Origin: an uncultured Chromatium sp.
GTDB taxonomy: Bacteria; Pseudomonadota; Gammaproteobacteria; Chromatiales; Chromatiaceae
Assembly: GCA_903897335.1 (NCBI GenBank)
Contig: CAIUAY010000112.1
Location: 1-40,553, forward strand
Length of the DNA: 40,553 nucleotides
Direction of reading: 5' to 3'
Numbering within the stretch: the first letter of the stretch is position 1; every line of letters begins with the position of its first letter. The position numbers and the translations under genes were made by a program. A model generated the notes under the pieces. The model saw only the letters and a list, made by a program, of their open reading frames with translations. It was not told the origin of the DNA and did no database searches. This document shows positions 26,201 to 35,026 of this stretch, piece after piece.

Positions 26201-28489
26201 TTAGTCTGGTGGATCGAGCGGCTGGCGATAACCGCATTCCTTCTGCGGGCACGCTTTAGCCACGCTTCCACTCTTTTTGGTGATCTTGATGGTCAGCGCC
26301 CCCCAGCCGCATTTGGGGCAGGGCTCGGCGATGGGCTCGTCCCAGACCGCATAGTCACAAGCGGGATAGGTCGAGCAGGAATAAAATAGCTTGCCGCGCC
26401 GCGATTTCTTTTTCTGCAACGTGCCCTGATGGCACTGCGGGCAGGTGACGCCAGTATCCTCCGGTTTTTCAAGCGGCTCGATGTGTTTGCATTTTGGATA
26501 GGCGCTGCACCCGATGAACCTGCCGTAGCGTCCGCGCTTGATCTCAAGCGGTGAGTTACAGGCGGGACAGGCGCGTCCTTCGACGATCTCCGGGATGGCT
26601 GGGGCTGAATTGTCGGTGTTAAGATCGCGGGTGTAGTCGCAGTCAGGATAGTGTGTGCAGCCGATGAAACGCCCATTGCGCCCAAGCCGGATCGATAGCG
26701 GATTGCCGCATTTGGGACAAAGCTCGTCAAGTTTTTCCTGAGTCACGTCGCTGCGCTTGACATGTTCCTGGGTGTGATCAACCAGATCCTTAAATGGTTT
26801 CCAGAAGTTTTCGAGGAGCGGAATCCAGTCTTCTTCGCCGCGTGACACCGCATCCAGTTCATCTTCCAGACGTGCCGTAAAGTCGTAATCGACATAGGCG
26901 GTGAAATATTCGGTGAGGAATCGGTTGACCACCCGCCCGACATCGGTCGGTGAAAAGCGTTTCTTGTCGAGTGTGACGTATTCGCGATCCTGCAAAGTGG
27001 AGATGATCGAGGCATAGGTGGACGGTCGCCCGATGCCAAACTCTTCCAGCGCCTTGACCAGCGATGCCTCGGAATAGCGCGGCGGCGGCTCGGTGAAATG
27101 CTGTTCGGCGCGGATGGCGAATAGCTCAACACGATCTCCGACCGCCATCTCCGGGAGCATCCGTTCCTCGTCATCATCGGCGCTCTTGGCGTCATCACGT
27201 CCTTCGAGATAGACACGCATGAAACCGGGTTCAGCGATGATCGATCCAGTTGAACGCAGCAGATTGCCAGCACCGGCGCTCAGATCGACGGCGACCTGAT
27301 TAATCAGCGCATGTGCCATCTGGCAGGCGAGGGTGCGCTTCCAGATGAGTTCGTAAAGCCTGAACTGCTCGTGGCTCAGATGGGTTTTGACGGTCGTTGG
27401 TTCGCGCAGGATCGAGGTTGGGCGGATTGCTTCATGCGCTTCCTGTGCGTTCTTGGACTTGGTCTTGAACAGCCGGGGTTGTTCAGGCAGATCGGCGTTG
27501 CCATAGCGATCCGCGACATAGGCGCGAATCTCATCAATGGCTTCCTGCGCCAGATTCACCGAATCAGTGCGCATGTAGGTGATCAGCCCGACCGCCTCGC
27601 CACCAACATCGACGCCTTCGTAGATCTGCTGGGCGACCCGCATGGTGCGCTGCGCGGTGAAACCGAGCTTGCGGGCGGCTTCCTGCTGGAGCGTGGAGGT
27701 GATGAATGGCGGCGCGGGATGGCGCTTGCGCTGTTTGCGCTCGACCTGTTCCACCTGCAACATTCCGGCGGCGGCCTGCTCAAGCTGGCGCCAAACAGCG
27801 TTAGCGCGGTCTGCATCGGTGATGCTGAACTGTTCCACCTTGTCGCCGCCGAAGGTCGTCAGCTTGGCGCTGAAGGGTTTGGCGTCCTTGGCGGCATCGG
27901 CCTCGATCGTCCAGTATTCCTGCTGGATGAAGGCTTCGATTTCATTCTCGCGCTCGCAGATCAGACGCAGCGCCGGACTCTGAACCCGCCCGGCAGAGAG
28001 TCCACGGCGGATTTTCTTCCACAACAGCGGCGAGAGATTGAAGCCGACCAGATAATCCAGCGCCCGCCGCGCCTGCTGCGCATTCACCAGGTCATAAGAC
28101 AGCTCGCGGGGATTGGCGACCGCTTCCTGTACCGCCCGTTTGGTGATCTCGTTGAAGACCACACGATGCACCGGACGATCGCCGAGCTGCTTGCGTCCCT
28201 TGAGCAGTTCGTAGAGATGCCAGGAAATCGCCTCGCCTTCACGATCCGGGTCGGTTGCGAGATAAAGCGTGTCGGCCTCTTTCAGCTTTTTGGCGATGGC
28301 CTGGACGTGCTTTTCGTTACGGTCGATGATCTGGTACTTCATCGCAAAGCCGTTCGCAGGATCGACAGCGCCTTCCTTGGGCACCAGATCACGCACATGA
28401 CCGTAGGAGGCGATGACCTCGAAGTCCGAACCGAGATATTTCTTGATAGTCTTGGCCTTGGCGGGCGATTCGACGATAACCAGATTCAT
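26201..28489 (-). CDS. topA: DNA topoisomerase I
   Basis: A 762-residue type IA topoisomerase that relaxes negative supercoils. The TOPRIM domain starts at the N-terminus (NLVIVESPAKAKTIKKYLG) with the TDPDREGEAISWHL acidic cluster. The active-site tyrosine is in LITYMRTDSVNL. The C-terminus carries four C4 zinc ribbons (CPKCGNPLSIRLGRNGRFIGC, CPACNSPLEIKRGRYGRFIGC, CPQCHQG...FYSC, CPKCGWG...KACPQKEC), the usual number being three or more in gammaproteobacteria. It follows smg and dprA in a conserved block. Confidence 0.97.
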   Translation of the reverse strand: MNLVIVESPAKAKTIKKYLGSDFEVIASYGHVRDLVPKEGAVDPANGFAMKYQIIDRNEKHVQAIAKKLKEADTLYLATDPDREGEAISWHLYELLKGRKQLGDRPVHRVVFNEITKRAVQEAVANPRELSYDLVNAQQARRALDYLVGFNLSPLLWKKIRRGLSAGRVQSPALRLICERENEIEAFIQQEYWTIEADAAKDAKPFSAKLTTFGGDKVEQFSITDADRANAVWRQLEQAAAGMLQVEQVERKQRKRHPAPPFITSTLQQEAARKLGFTAQRTMRVAQQIYEGVDVGGEAVGLITYMRTDSVNLAQEAIDEIRAYVADRYGNADLPEQPRLFKTKSKNAQEAHEAIRPTSILREPTTVKTHLSHEQFRLYELIWKRTLACQMAHALINQVAVDLSAGAGNLLRSTGSIIAEPGFMRVYLEGRDDAKSADDDEERMLPEMAVGDRVELFAIRAEQHFTEPPPRYSEASLVKALEEFGIGRPSTYASIISTLQDREYVTLDKKRFSPTDVGRVVNRFLTEYFTAYVDYDFTARLEDELDAVSRGEEDWIPLLENFWKPFKDLVDHTQEHVKRSDVTQEKLDELCPKCGNPLSIRLGRNGRFIGCTHYPDCDYTRDLNTDNSAPAIPEIVEGRACPACNSPLEIKRGRYGRFIGCSAYPKCKHIEPLEKPEDTGVTCPQCHQGTLQKKKSRRGKLFYSCSTYPACDYAVWDEPIAEPCPKCGWGALTIKITKKSGSVAKACPQKECGYRQPLDPPD

Positions 28490-28552
28490 GATGTCTCAAA
28501 GCGGGTCAACTGCCGCTGAAATGTTGCTTTTCGCCATAACACTGCACGGGAT

Positions 28553-29029
28553 CTAATGCAGGGACTGTGGTGCTTCGTGATAGAGCATGTCTTCCATCTG
28601 GGTGAAGGCATCTTCGCGGCCAGGGCGGTTCATCAGCACCAGCAGCACCACCCATTTCACCTCATCTACTGCCACCAGCGTATGCTCGAAGGCGAGCAGA
28701 CGTTCGATCACCAGCTCGCGGCTCGTCGGATCGAGGATGCCCTGCTGTTCCAGGGACAGCAGCAGGCCACGCGCCTCCGTGTCCAGTTTGGCGCACTCGT
28801 CTCCGGCATAGATCCGCATCGAACCGGTCGCGTGGTCGTGCGACGGCGAGGCATCGACCCTGTGCGCCAGTTCATCCAACCAGCGCAGCGCCTTGCCAAC
28901 CTCGGCGGCGCTGAATCCGGCCTCGACCAGCTCATTTTCCAGATCACTCTGATCGACCGGGGATTGACTCTCGCCATCCATATAGTTTTCGTACAGGTAG
29001 ATCAACACATCGACCATATTTTCGTACAT
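28553..29029 (-). CDS. smg: Smg family protein (DUF494)
   Basis: A 158-residue Smg/DUF494 protein between dprA and topA, its usual position. Conserved signature stretches are ENMVDVLIYLYENYM at the N-terminus, a helical middle with AGFSAAEVGKALRWLDEL, and the C-terminal VDEVKWVVLLVLMNRPG. The biochemical function is unknown. The ATG at 29029 is favoured over the TTG one codon upstream because GAGG lies seven bases before it. Confidence 0.93.
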   Translation of the reverse strand: MYENMVDVLIYLYENYMDGESQSPVDQSDLENELVEAGFSAAEVGKALRWLDELAHRVDASPSHDHATGSMRIYAGDECAKLDTEARGLLLSLEQQGILDPTSRELVIERLLAFEHTLVAVDEVKWVVLLVLMNRPGREDAFTQMEDMLYHEAPQSLH

Positions 29030-29095
29030 CAATCAACCTCGTCAGCGAGGTCAGCCCGCAGGCTGACAGAAACCGGCGTCAACGCGCACCTGGAT

Positions 29096-30238
29096 TCATG
29101 CACAGTGCACACGGCAGTAGCGACCACCCGGAACCGATGATACATGACCACCCAATTCCAGGATCAATAACATGGCAGTTACCCGTTGCGCCAACCAGCC
29201 AGTGCGTCCGACCAGCTCGTCCGGGGCGACCGGATCAAACCCCATGACCATCAGTAACTGCTGCGCATCGGCATCGAGTAACGTTGCCGTGGCGGTCTTG
29301 TCTGTCACTTCGGTTGACGCCATCGCCGAGGTCGCGAGCGCATCACGCAGCATTGGTGCCAATGACGCTAGAATCTCGGCAGCAGTTTCAACTAGGGTCG
29401 CGCCATCGCGGATCAGTGCATGACAGCCGCGAGCCAGTGGGTTATGGATCGAACCCGGCACGGCAAACACCTCGCGACCCTGTTCAAGTGCAGCGCGGGC
29501 GGTGATCAGCGAGCCGCTCTTCAGTGCCGCTTCGGTTACGAGCACACCCAGACTCAGCCCACTGATCACCCGGTTGCGACGCGGAAAATTCTGAGCCAGC
29601 GGCTCCTGACCCGGAGTGAATTCACTGACCAGTGCGCCTGATTCGGCGATCCGTCTGGCCAGGTCACGATGACTGGCTGGATAGACGCGGTCAGGGCCGG
29701 TTCCCAGCACTGCAATCGTGCGCCCGTCGCACTCCAACGCTGCGGCATGTGCCACGCCATCGACGCCAACCGCCAGACCACTGGTGATCACCAGTCCGAA
29801 GGCACTCAGTTGTCTGGTGAACTCCCGCGTGACCTCGCGTCCGCCCGGTGTTGGATTACGGCTACCGACGATGGCGATCTGCGGTTCGGCAAGCAGACTG
29901 ACATCGCCACGGACATAGAGCAGCGGCGGTGCGTCAGGGATTGCAGCGAGCTGCGAGGGATAACGCGGGTCATCGAGCGTCAGGATGTGCGCGTCAGGCC
30001 GTTTCGACCATGCCAGAACGGTTTCCAGAAGCTCAGTGTCGGGTTGCCTGAGTGCCGCGATGCTTTCCGGTTTTAACCCCGCTGCGGCCAGTCGTGCCGT
30101 GCCTGCACATTGGATCGCCGTCGGCGACCCAAAATGCGCGATCAGACGCGCCACCGTACGCGGCCCGATCCTGGGAGCATGAACCAGCGCCAGCCATGCC
30201 ACCAGTGGGTCATCGAGCAATCGGGATTCGGGAGTCAA
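29096..30238 (-). CDS. dprA: DNA-processing protein DprA
   Basis: A 380-residue DprA/Smf protein that loads RecA on incoming single-stranded DNA during natural transformation. It has an N-terminal helix-hairpin-helix-like region (VHAPRIGPRTVARLIAHFGSP) and a Rossmann core with VGSRNPTPGGREV, SGLAVGVDGVAHAAAL, VLGTGPDRVYPASH and FPRRNRVISGLS. A C-terminal winged-helix segment (LLDADAQQLLMVMGFDPVAPDELVGRTGW) completes it. The start appears to be a TTG at 30238 or the TTG six codons on; neither has a strong ribosome site. It follows the LysM gene by 15 bases. Confidence 0.95.
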   Translation of the reverse strand: MTPESRLLDDPLVAWLALVHAPRIGPRTVARLIAHFGSPTAIQCAGTARLAAAGLKPESIAALRQPDTELLETVLAWSKRPDAHILTLDDPRYPSQLAAIPDAPPLLYVRGDVSLLAEPQIAIVGSRNPTPGGREVTREFTRQLSAFGLVITSGLAVGVDGVAHAAALECDGRTIAVLGTGPDRVYPASHRDLARRIAESGALVSEFTPGQEPLAQNFPRRNRVISGLSLGVLVTEAALKSGSLITARAALEQGREVFAVPGSIHNPLARGCHALIRDGATLVETAAEILASLAPMLRDALATSAMASTEVTDKTATATLLDADAQQLLMVMGFDPVAPDELVGRTGWLAQRVTAMLLILELGGHVSSVPGGRYCRVHCA

Positions 30239-30253
30239 GGCGGAGCGGGAAAA

Positions 30254-31453
30254 TCAGGAGCGTGGGGCGGCAACCTGATCACCGACCCGAAAGGCACGCT
30301 GGGCACTCATCACCAGGGCAAAACTGACCCGCTCAAAGACGCGGAACACCATCAACGTCGCGGCGCGCTCGAAAGGCCGAATATATTGGGTATTTTTTCG
30401 CCGGAAATCGGCGCTGATCGGAAACGGGTCATCATGCCGCCAGCCTTTGTTCTCGAACTCGTGGCCAACCCATAAGCCGCTTGACAGCGGACCTTCGTTG
30501 CGCCAGCCGGAATCGAGCGTCTCGCTACGAACCTGATCGCGTTCTTTTCCGCCGCCGACAAACGCCTCGAAGACCTGGCCTGGCTCGATGCGATCGCGGG
30601 TGCCACGATTCAGGACGACCACGTCGAACTGACCGATCTGCGACACGCCATTGAGAACCGACAGGATCTGGCCACGGGTTCCAGGCGGTGCCGGTCGCGG
30701 ATAAAAGTTTTCCAGCGGACGATCATTGCCGGCTGGGATGACGCGATCACCAATGGCGACTTCGCGTTCTGATCGCGTGACCCGCAGTCTGGCCGGGTCG
30801 CCAGGACGCTCCAACTCGGCATTGGCGACAAAGACCGCTTCATAGCCCAGGGTTTCATTGGTTTCAGGGTCGCGCAGTGCCTCGCCAGGACGCAGAATCT
30901 GGAAATTCAGTTGCTGTCTGGAATCGATACGGCGCACATAGATGGAATCATGCAACCCGACGACCAGATGTTCTTCAGGAAAACCCACGACATAAAATGC
31001 GCGTTTGATTTGGTCAGAATCTGCGACGTAAGGCTGGGTTAAAAACGGTTCGATGGCACCGATCTTGATCGTCGGTACTGCCGTGGTGAGTGATGATTCG
31101 CGCACTTTAGGCGACAGGCGTACCACGCGCATCCCATCATGTCCGGCGGGAGCTGAACCGCTGCGCAGGATGCTGACACGCGGTTTGCCAGCGACCAGGC
31201 TGGATTGCAACACGTCGCCTGGATAAATGAGATTCGGATCATCTCCTGCCCTGGCCTGCCAGACTTCCGACCAGCGCCAGGGTTCAGTAATGAACATCTC
31301 GGCAATCTTCCAGAGTGTATCCCCCTGACGCACGGTGTAGGTTTGAGGCGCATCGGGCGCAAGCTCGACAGCCCATGCGAGGGACGCCAGCAGCAGACTG
31401 ATGGCAAGAAATCCGGTCATGGCAAACCTGGTGACAACAACGTGGCTAGTCAT
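30254..31453 (-). CDS. LysM-domain secreted protein
   Basis: A 399-residue exported protein with a Sec signal (TGFLAISLLLASLAWA). One N-terminal LysM domain follows (QTYTVRQGDTLWKIAEMFITEPWRWSEVW...NPLIYPGDVL-type, here NLIYPGDVLQSS) that binds peptidoglycan. A long C-terminal region has repeated conserved stretches (VGLHDSIYVRR, ATNETLGYEAVFV-like NETLGYEAVFVANAE, GDRVIPAG) typical of the LysM proteins encoded upstream of dprA in gammaproteobacteria. The start at 31453 has GGAGG 12 bases upstream, and an internal ATG at 31420 is possible. It is divergent from def over 140 bases. Confidence 0.85.
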   Translation of the reverse strand: MTSHVVVTRFAMTGFLAISLLLASLAWAVELAPDAPQTYTVRQGDTLWKIAEMFITEPWRWSEVWQARAGDDPNLIYPGDVLQSSLVAGKPRVSILRSGSAPAGHDGMRVVRLSPKVRESSLTTAVPTIKIGAIEPFLTQPYVADSDQIKRAFYVVGFPEEHLVVGLHDSIYVRRIDSRQQLNFQILRPGEALRDPETNETLGYEAVFVANAELERPGDPARLRVTRSEREVAIGDRVIPAGNDRPLENFYPRPAPPGTRGQILSVLNGVSQIGQFDVVVLNRGTRDRIEPGQVFEAFVGGGKERDQVRSETLDSGWRNEGPLSSGLWVGHEFENKGWRHDDPFPISADFRRKNTQYIRPFERAATLMVFRVFERVSFALVMSAQRAFRVGDQVAAPRS

Positions 31454-31593
31454 GGCGTGCTGAACCCTCCAGGAGGATCGAAATGGACTTCGACACACCC
31501 ATCTCGACCGGTGGTGTAGTATTCTTTGAATAAATTCGCTGATTGTTGGCGCAACTCTAGTTCATTCCACTCGCTGACCGCAAACTTGCAACG

Positions 31594-32118
31594 ATGGCAA
31601 AGCTCGATATTCTCACCTTTCCTGAACCTCGGTTGCGCAACACAGCGCGACCCATTGAGCGGGTCGACGAATCCATTCATCGTCTGGTCGACGACATGCT
31701 GGAGACCATGTATGCCGCGCCCGGCATCGGGCTGGCGGCGATCCAGGTCAATGTCCCGCTGCGACTGGTGGTTATCGACACCTCCGAACGCCATGACACG
31801 CCGCTGTGCCTGATCAATCCACAGATTCTGTCACTCGAAGGCACCGAACAGATGGATGAAGGCTGTCTCTCGGTGCCTGGATTTTATGAGACCGTGACCC
31901 GCGCTGAACGGGTCAGCGTCACGGCGCTCGACCGTGGTGGCAATCCCTTCACACTCGATGCCGACGGCCTGCTCGCAGTCTGCATCCAGCATGAAATCGA
32001 TCACCTGAACGGCAAGCTGTTCGTCGATCATATCTCCATGCTCAAGCGCCAGCGCATCCGCCGCAAACTCGAAAAAGACCGTCGACAGTCTGCCGAAGCG
32101 CAGCGGGGGGCGGCCTGA
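31594..32118 (+). CDS. def: Peptide deformylase
   Basis: A 174-residue peptide deformylase that removes the formyl group from initiator methionine. The three motifs are intact: [10 protein letters not shown] (motif 1, GxGLAAxQ), EGCLSVPG (motif 2, metal-binding Cys) and [12 protein letters not shown] (motif 3, HExxH). The ATG at 31594 opens with [15 protein letters not shown]. It leads the fmt-rsmB operon and is divergent from the LysM gene. Confidence 0.97.
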   Translation: MAKLDILTFPEPRLRNTARPIERVDESIHRLVDDMLETMYAAPGIGLAAIQVNVPLRLVVIDTSERHDTPLCLINPQILSLEGTEQMDEGCLSVPGFYETVTRAERVSVTALDRGGNPFTLDADGLLAVCIQHEIDHLNGKLFVDHISMLKRQRIRRKLEKDRRQSAEAQRGAA

Positions 32119-32185
32119 TGCGGATCGATCTACGCCTGCTGCGATCCTGGATGCCTGGTTTGGATAGCGACGGTTGGGCTGCGCC

Positions 32186-33124
32186 ATGAGCGCCAGAATC
32201 ATCTTTGCGGGAACGCCTGAATTTGCGGTTCCCAGTCTTGCCGCCCTGATTAATCAAAGACTTCAGATCGTCGCCGTCTACACTCAGCCGGATCGTCCTG
32301 CCGGACGTGGTCAGAAGCTCCAGATGAGCCCGGTCAAGCGTCTGGCGCTGGATCACGCCCTGCCGGTTTTCCAGCCAGAGAGCCTGAAAAAAGAGGCTGG
32401 AGCGGTTGCCGAACTGTGCGCACTGAAGGCCGACCTCATGATCGTGGTCGCCTATGGCCTGCTGCTCCCGGTCGCAGTGCTGGAGGCTCCCCGCCTGGGC
32501 TGCGTCAACGTTCATGCCTCGCTGCTGCCGCGCTGGCGCGGTGCCGCGCCGATCCAGCGAGCGGTGCTGGCGGGTGATTCACACAGCGGCGTGTGCATCA
32601 TGGGGATGGAGGCTGGTCTGGATACCGGGCCGGTCTATCATCGTGTCGAGACCCCGATTGCGCCGCATGAAACCGGCGGAACCCTGCATGACCGTCTGGC
32701 AACCCTGGGCGCACAGGCATTGTGTACGGCGCTGCCAGGCATTTTCGATAGTTCGACCGTTCCCCAGCCACAGGATGACGCACTGGCAACCTATGCCCGC
32801 AAGCTCACCAAAGAGGAAGCGCTGATCGACTGGAGTCTGCCTGCCGACACCATCGAGCGCCAGATCCGCGCCTTCAATCCCTGGCCGGTTGCCTACACCC
32901 ACCTCGACGGCGCGGTGCTGCGGATCTGGGATGCCGAGGCCGATCTGCAAACCCTGGCCTCATCAACGCCCGGCACCGTCATGACTACCGGCAGGACGGC
33001 CATCACCGTTGCCACGGGGCAGGGAACGCTGCGAATCACCCGTCTTCAGCCGTCTGGGAAAAAGCTCATGACTGCCGGCGACTATCTCAATGCCCGCCAC
33101 CTTCAGGGTGCGCAGCTTGCCTGA
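32186..33124 (+). CDS. fmt: Methionyl-tRNA formyltransferase
   Basis: A 312-residue Fmt that formylates Met-tRNAfMet. Characteristic segments are IIFAGTPEFAVPSLAAL at the N-terminus, the HASLLPRWRGAAPIQRAV active-site motif and GMEAGLDTGPVY. The C-terminal OB-like domain follows. The start at 32186 (MSARIIFAGTPEF) is chosen over an upstream in-frame ATG at 32174 because it gives the family N-terminus. It lies 67 bases after def and overlaps the start of rsmB. Confidence 0.96.
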   Translation: MSARIIFAGTPEFAVPSLAALINQRLQIVAVYTQPDRPAGRGQKLQMSPVKRLALDHALPVFQPESLKKEAGAVAELCALKADLMIVVAYGLLLPVAVLEAPRLGCVNVHASLLPRWRGAAPIQRAVLAGDSHSGVCIMGMEAGLDTGPVYHRVETPIAPHETGGTLHDRLATLGAQALCTALPGIFDSSTVPQPQDDALATYARKLTKEEALIDWSLPADTIERQIRAFNPWPVAYTHLDGAVLRIWDAEADLQTLASSTPGTVMTTGRTAITVATGQGTLRITRLQPSGKKLMTAGDYLNARHLQGAQLA

Positions 33125-34445
33125 GCACCATTCATCCGCCGGTGTGGCGGCGCGTGTCGCGGCGGCTCGCGCACTGTATCAGATCCGCTATCAAGGGCAG
33201 TCACTGACACGCAGTCTGCCCCGATACCAGACCGCGCTCACGCCTGCCGATCAGGCGCTGATGCAGGAAATGGTCTATGGCGCACTACGTCTGTTGCCAC
33301 GCCTAGAGGCGCTGGCCAGACGTTTGCTCAAACGTCCACTAAAACAGGCTGACCGGGATCTGGAGTCACTGATCCTGATCGGGCTTTATCAACTCCTCGC
33401 CATGAACACGCCAACCCATGCCGCCGTGTCCGTCACTGTCGAGGCCAGCCGTGCGCTGGGCAAACCAGCAATGGCCGCGCTCGTCAATGCACTGTTACGG
33501 CGGTTCCTGCGTGAGCGCGATGACCTGCTGGCCGAGGTTGAACAGGAACCAGAAGCCCGCTGGCTGTTTCCCGACTGGCTACTCGCAAGTCTGCGCCACG
33601 ACTGGCCGACAGACTGGGACGCGATCATCGACGCCAGCAATGCGCGTGCGCCGATGGCGCTGCGGGTCAACGGAACCCGTATCAGTCCAAGCGATTATGC
33701 TGCCCGGCTTGCGAGCGCTGGAATCGCGGCAAACCAGATTCCAGGCACTCATTCCGGCCTGCTGCTCGACCAGCCACGCCCGACCCGAGACCTGCCAGGG
33801 TTTGCCGAAGGTCTGGTTTCGATTCAGGATAGCGGTGCGCAACTCGCGGCCAAGCTGCTTGACGCCGCACCCGGACAGCGGGTGCTGGATGCTTGTGCCG
33901 CACCTGGTGGCAAGACCGCCGCAATCCTGGAACAGGCGGGCAATGCGCTGAATCTGATCGCTATCGACAGCGATGACTCGCGTCTGACCACAGTGTGCGC
34001 GACGCTTGAGCGCCTCGGTCTGTCAGCAGAAGTCCTGCCAGGCGATGCCACGTCACCCGCAGGCGACTGGAGCGACCTGCTATTTGATCGCATCCTGCTG
34101 GATGTGCCCTGCTCGGCGACCGGCGTGATCCGGCGTCACCCGGACATCAAATGGCTGCGCCGCGCCAGCGACATCACAACCCTCGTTGCGATCCAGGCAC
34201 AGATGCTCGATGCCATCTGGCCACGGCTTGCGCCGGGCGGACGTCTGCTCTACGCAACCTGTTCGCTGCTGGCCGCTGAAAATGAGTCACAGATTGCAGT
34301 TTTTCTATCGCGTCAACCACAGGCTCGTGAGATGTCGCTGGCGACAGACTGGGGGCAAGCGCGTCAGCATGGGCGGCAACTGCTGCCAACCCAAGGCGGT
34401 CACGATGGGTTTTACTACGCGCTCATCGAGCGTCTCCCTGCATGA
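33090..34445 (+). CDS. rsmB: 16S rRNA m5C967 methyltransferase RsmB
   Basis: About 451 residues. An N-terminal NusB-like RNA-binding domain (LYQIRYQGQSLTRSLPRYQ to about residue 160) precedes a Rossmann methyltransferase domain. That domain has SAM motif LDACAAPGGKTAAIL, the PCSATGVIRRHPDIKWLR motif with the first cysteine, and catalytic Cys in YATCSLL. It methylates C967 of 16S rRNA. The ATG at 33090 overlaps fmt by 35 bases and has no ribosome site. A TTG at 33117 with AGGG eight bases upstream is an alternative start. The stop overlaps the DUF4390 start by four bases. Confidence 0.94.
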   Translation: MPATFRVRSLPEHHSSAGVAARVAAARALYQIRYQGQSLTRSLPRYQTALTPADQALMQEMVYGALRLLPRLEALARRLLKRPLKQADRDLESLILIGLYQLLAMNTPTHAAVSVTVEASRALGKPAMAALVNALLRRFLRERDDLLAEVEQEPEARWLFPDWLLASLRHDWPTDWDAIIDASNARAPMALRVNGTRISPSDYAARLASAGIAANQIPGTHSGLLLDQPRPTRDLPGFAEGLVSIQDSGAQLAAKLLDAAPGQRVLDACAAPGGKTAAILEQAGNALNLIAIDSDDSRLTTVCATLERLGLSAEVLPGDATSPAGDWSDLLFDRILLDVPCSATGVIRRHPDIKWLRRASDITTLVAIQAQMLDAIWPRLAPGGRLLYATCSLLAAENESQIAVFLSRQPQAREMSLATDWGQARQHGRQLLPTQGGHDGFYYALIERLPA

Positions 34446-35026
34446 GCGCACGGTTAACCAGGCCACACCTGCCACGGGTACTGAGTCTGCTGCTTGCGCT
34501 CCTGACACAGCTCGTCGCCATCCCGGCCACTGCACGGGATGATTTCAACGTACGCGATGTGCACACCCATTTGGAAAATGGGGTCTATTTACTCAACGCC
34601 ACCATTGATGCGAAGTTCAGCGCAGAGGCGCTGGAGGCGCTCGAAAACGGCGTCCCGCTGACCATCGTGATTCATTTCCAGGTGCGTTGCGTCAAGGCAT
34701 GGCTCTGGGAAGACAGCCTACTGGATCAGCAGAGACGCTATGTCATCCGTTATAAACCGCTCGCTGACGGCTATGAGGTTTACCCGCTTCCGGGCGAACA
34801 CGGACGCCGTTTCGTCACCCGTGAGGCGGCGCTCCGTGCATTCGGCGAGCTGACCGATCTGGCGCTTATCAACCAGGATCGACTCCAGCCGGACACCGAC
34901 TACGAGGTTCAGATCAAGGTCTTTCTGGACATTGAGGCACTGCCACTGCCATTACGCCCCATCGCTTATCTCAAGCCCTCCTGGCAGCTTGCTAGCCGCT
35001 GGAGCAAATGGCCGCTCAACCGCTGA
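34442..35026 (+). CDS. DUF4390 protein
   Basis: A 194-residue protein with an N-terminal signal peptide or anchor (RVLSLLLALLTQLVAIPATA) and a DUF4390 domain. Features include YLLNATIDAKFSAEALEALENGVPLTIVIHF and the basic-rich YVIRYKPLADGYEVYPLPGE section. Family members are usually encoded next to NtrY-like kinases, as here, and no activity is established. Its ATG overlaps the rsmB TGA (ATGA). Its own TGA is part of a TGATG with a candidate ntrY start. A periplasmic role linked to the kinase is an inference from position. Confidence 0.85.
   Translation: MSARLTRPHLPRVLSLLLALLTQLVAIPATARDDFNVRDVHTHLENGVYLLNATIDAKFSAEALEALENGVPLTIVIHFQVRCVKAWLWEDSLLDQQRRYVIRYKPLADGYEVYPLPGEHGRRFVTREAALRAFGELTDLALINQDRLQPDTDYEVQIKVFLDIEALPLPLRPIAYLKPSWQLASRWSKWPLNR

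Noticed and set aside
27311-28519. A 402-codon plus-strand open frame opposite topA
   Set aside because: It is antisense to the conserved TOPRIM and catalytic regions of TopA; a coding shadow.
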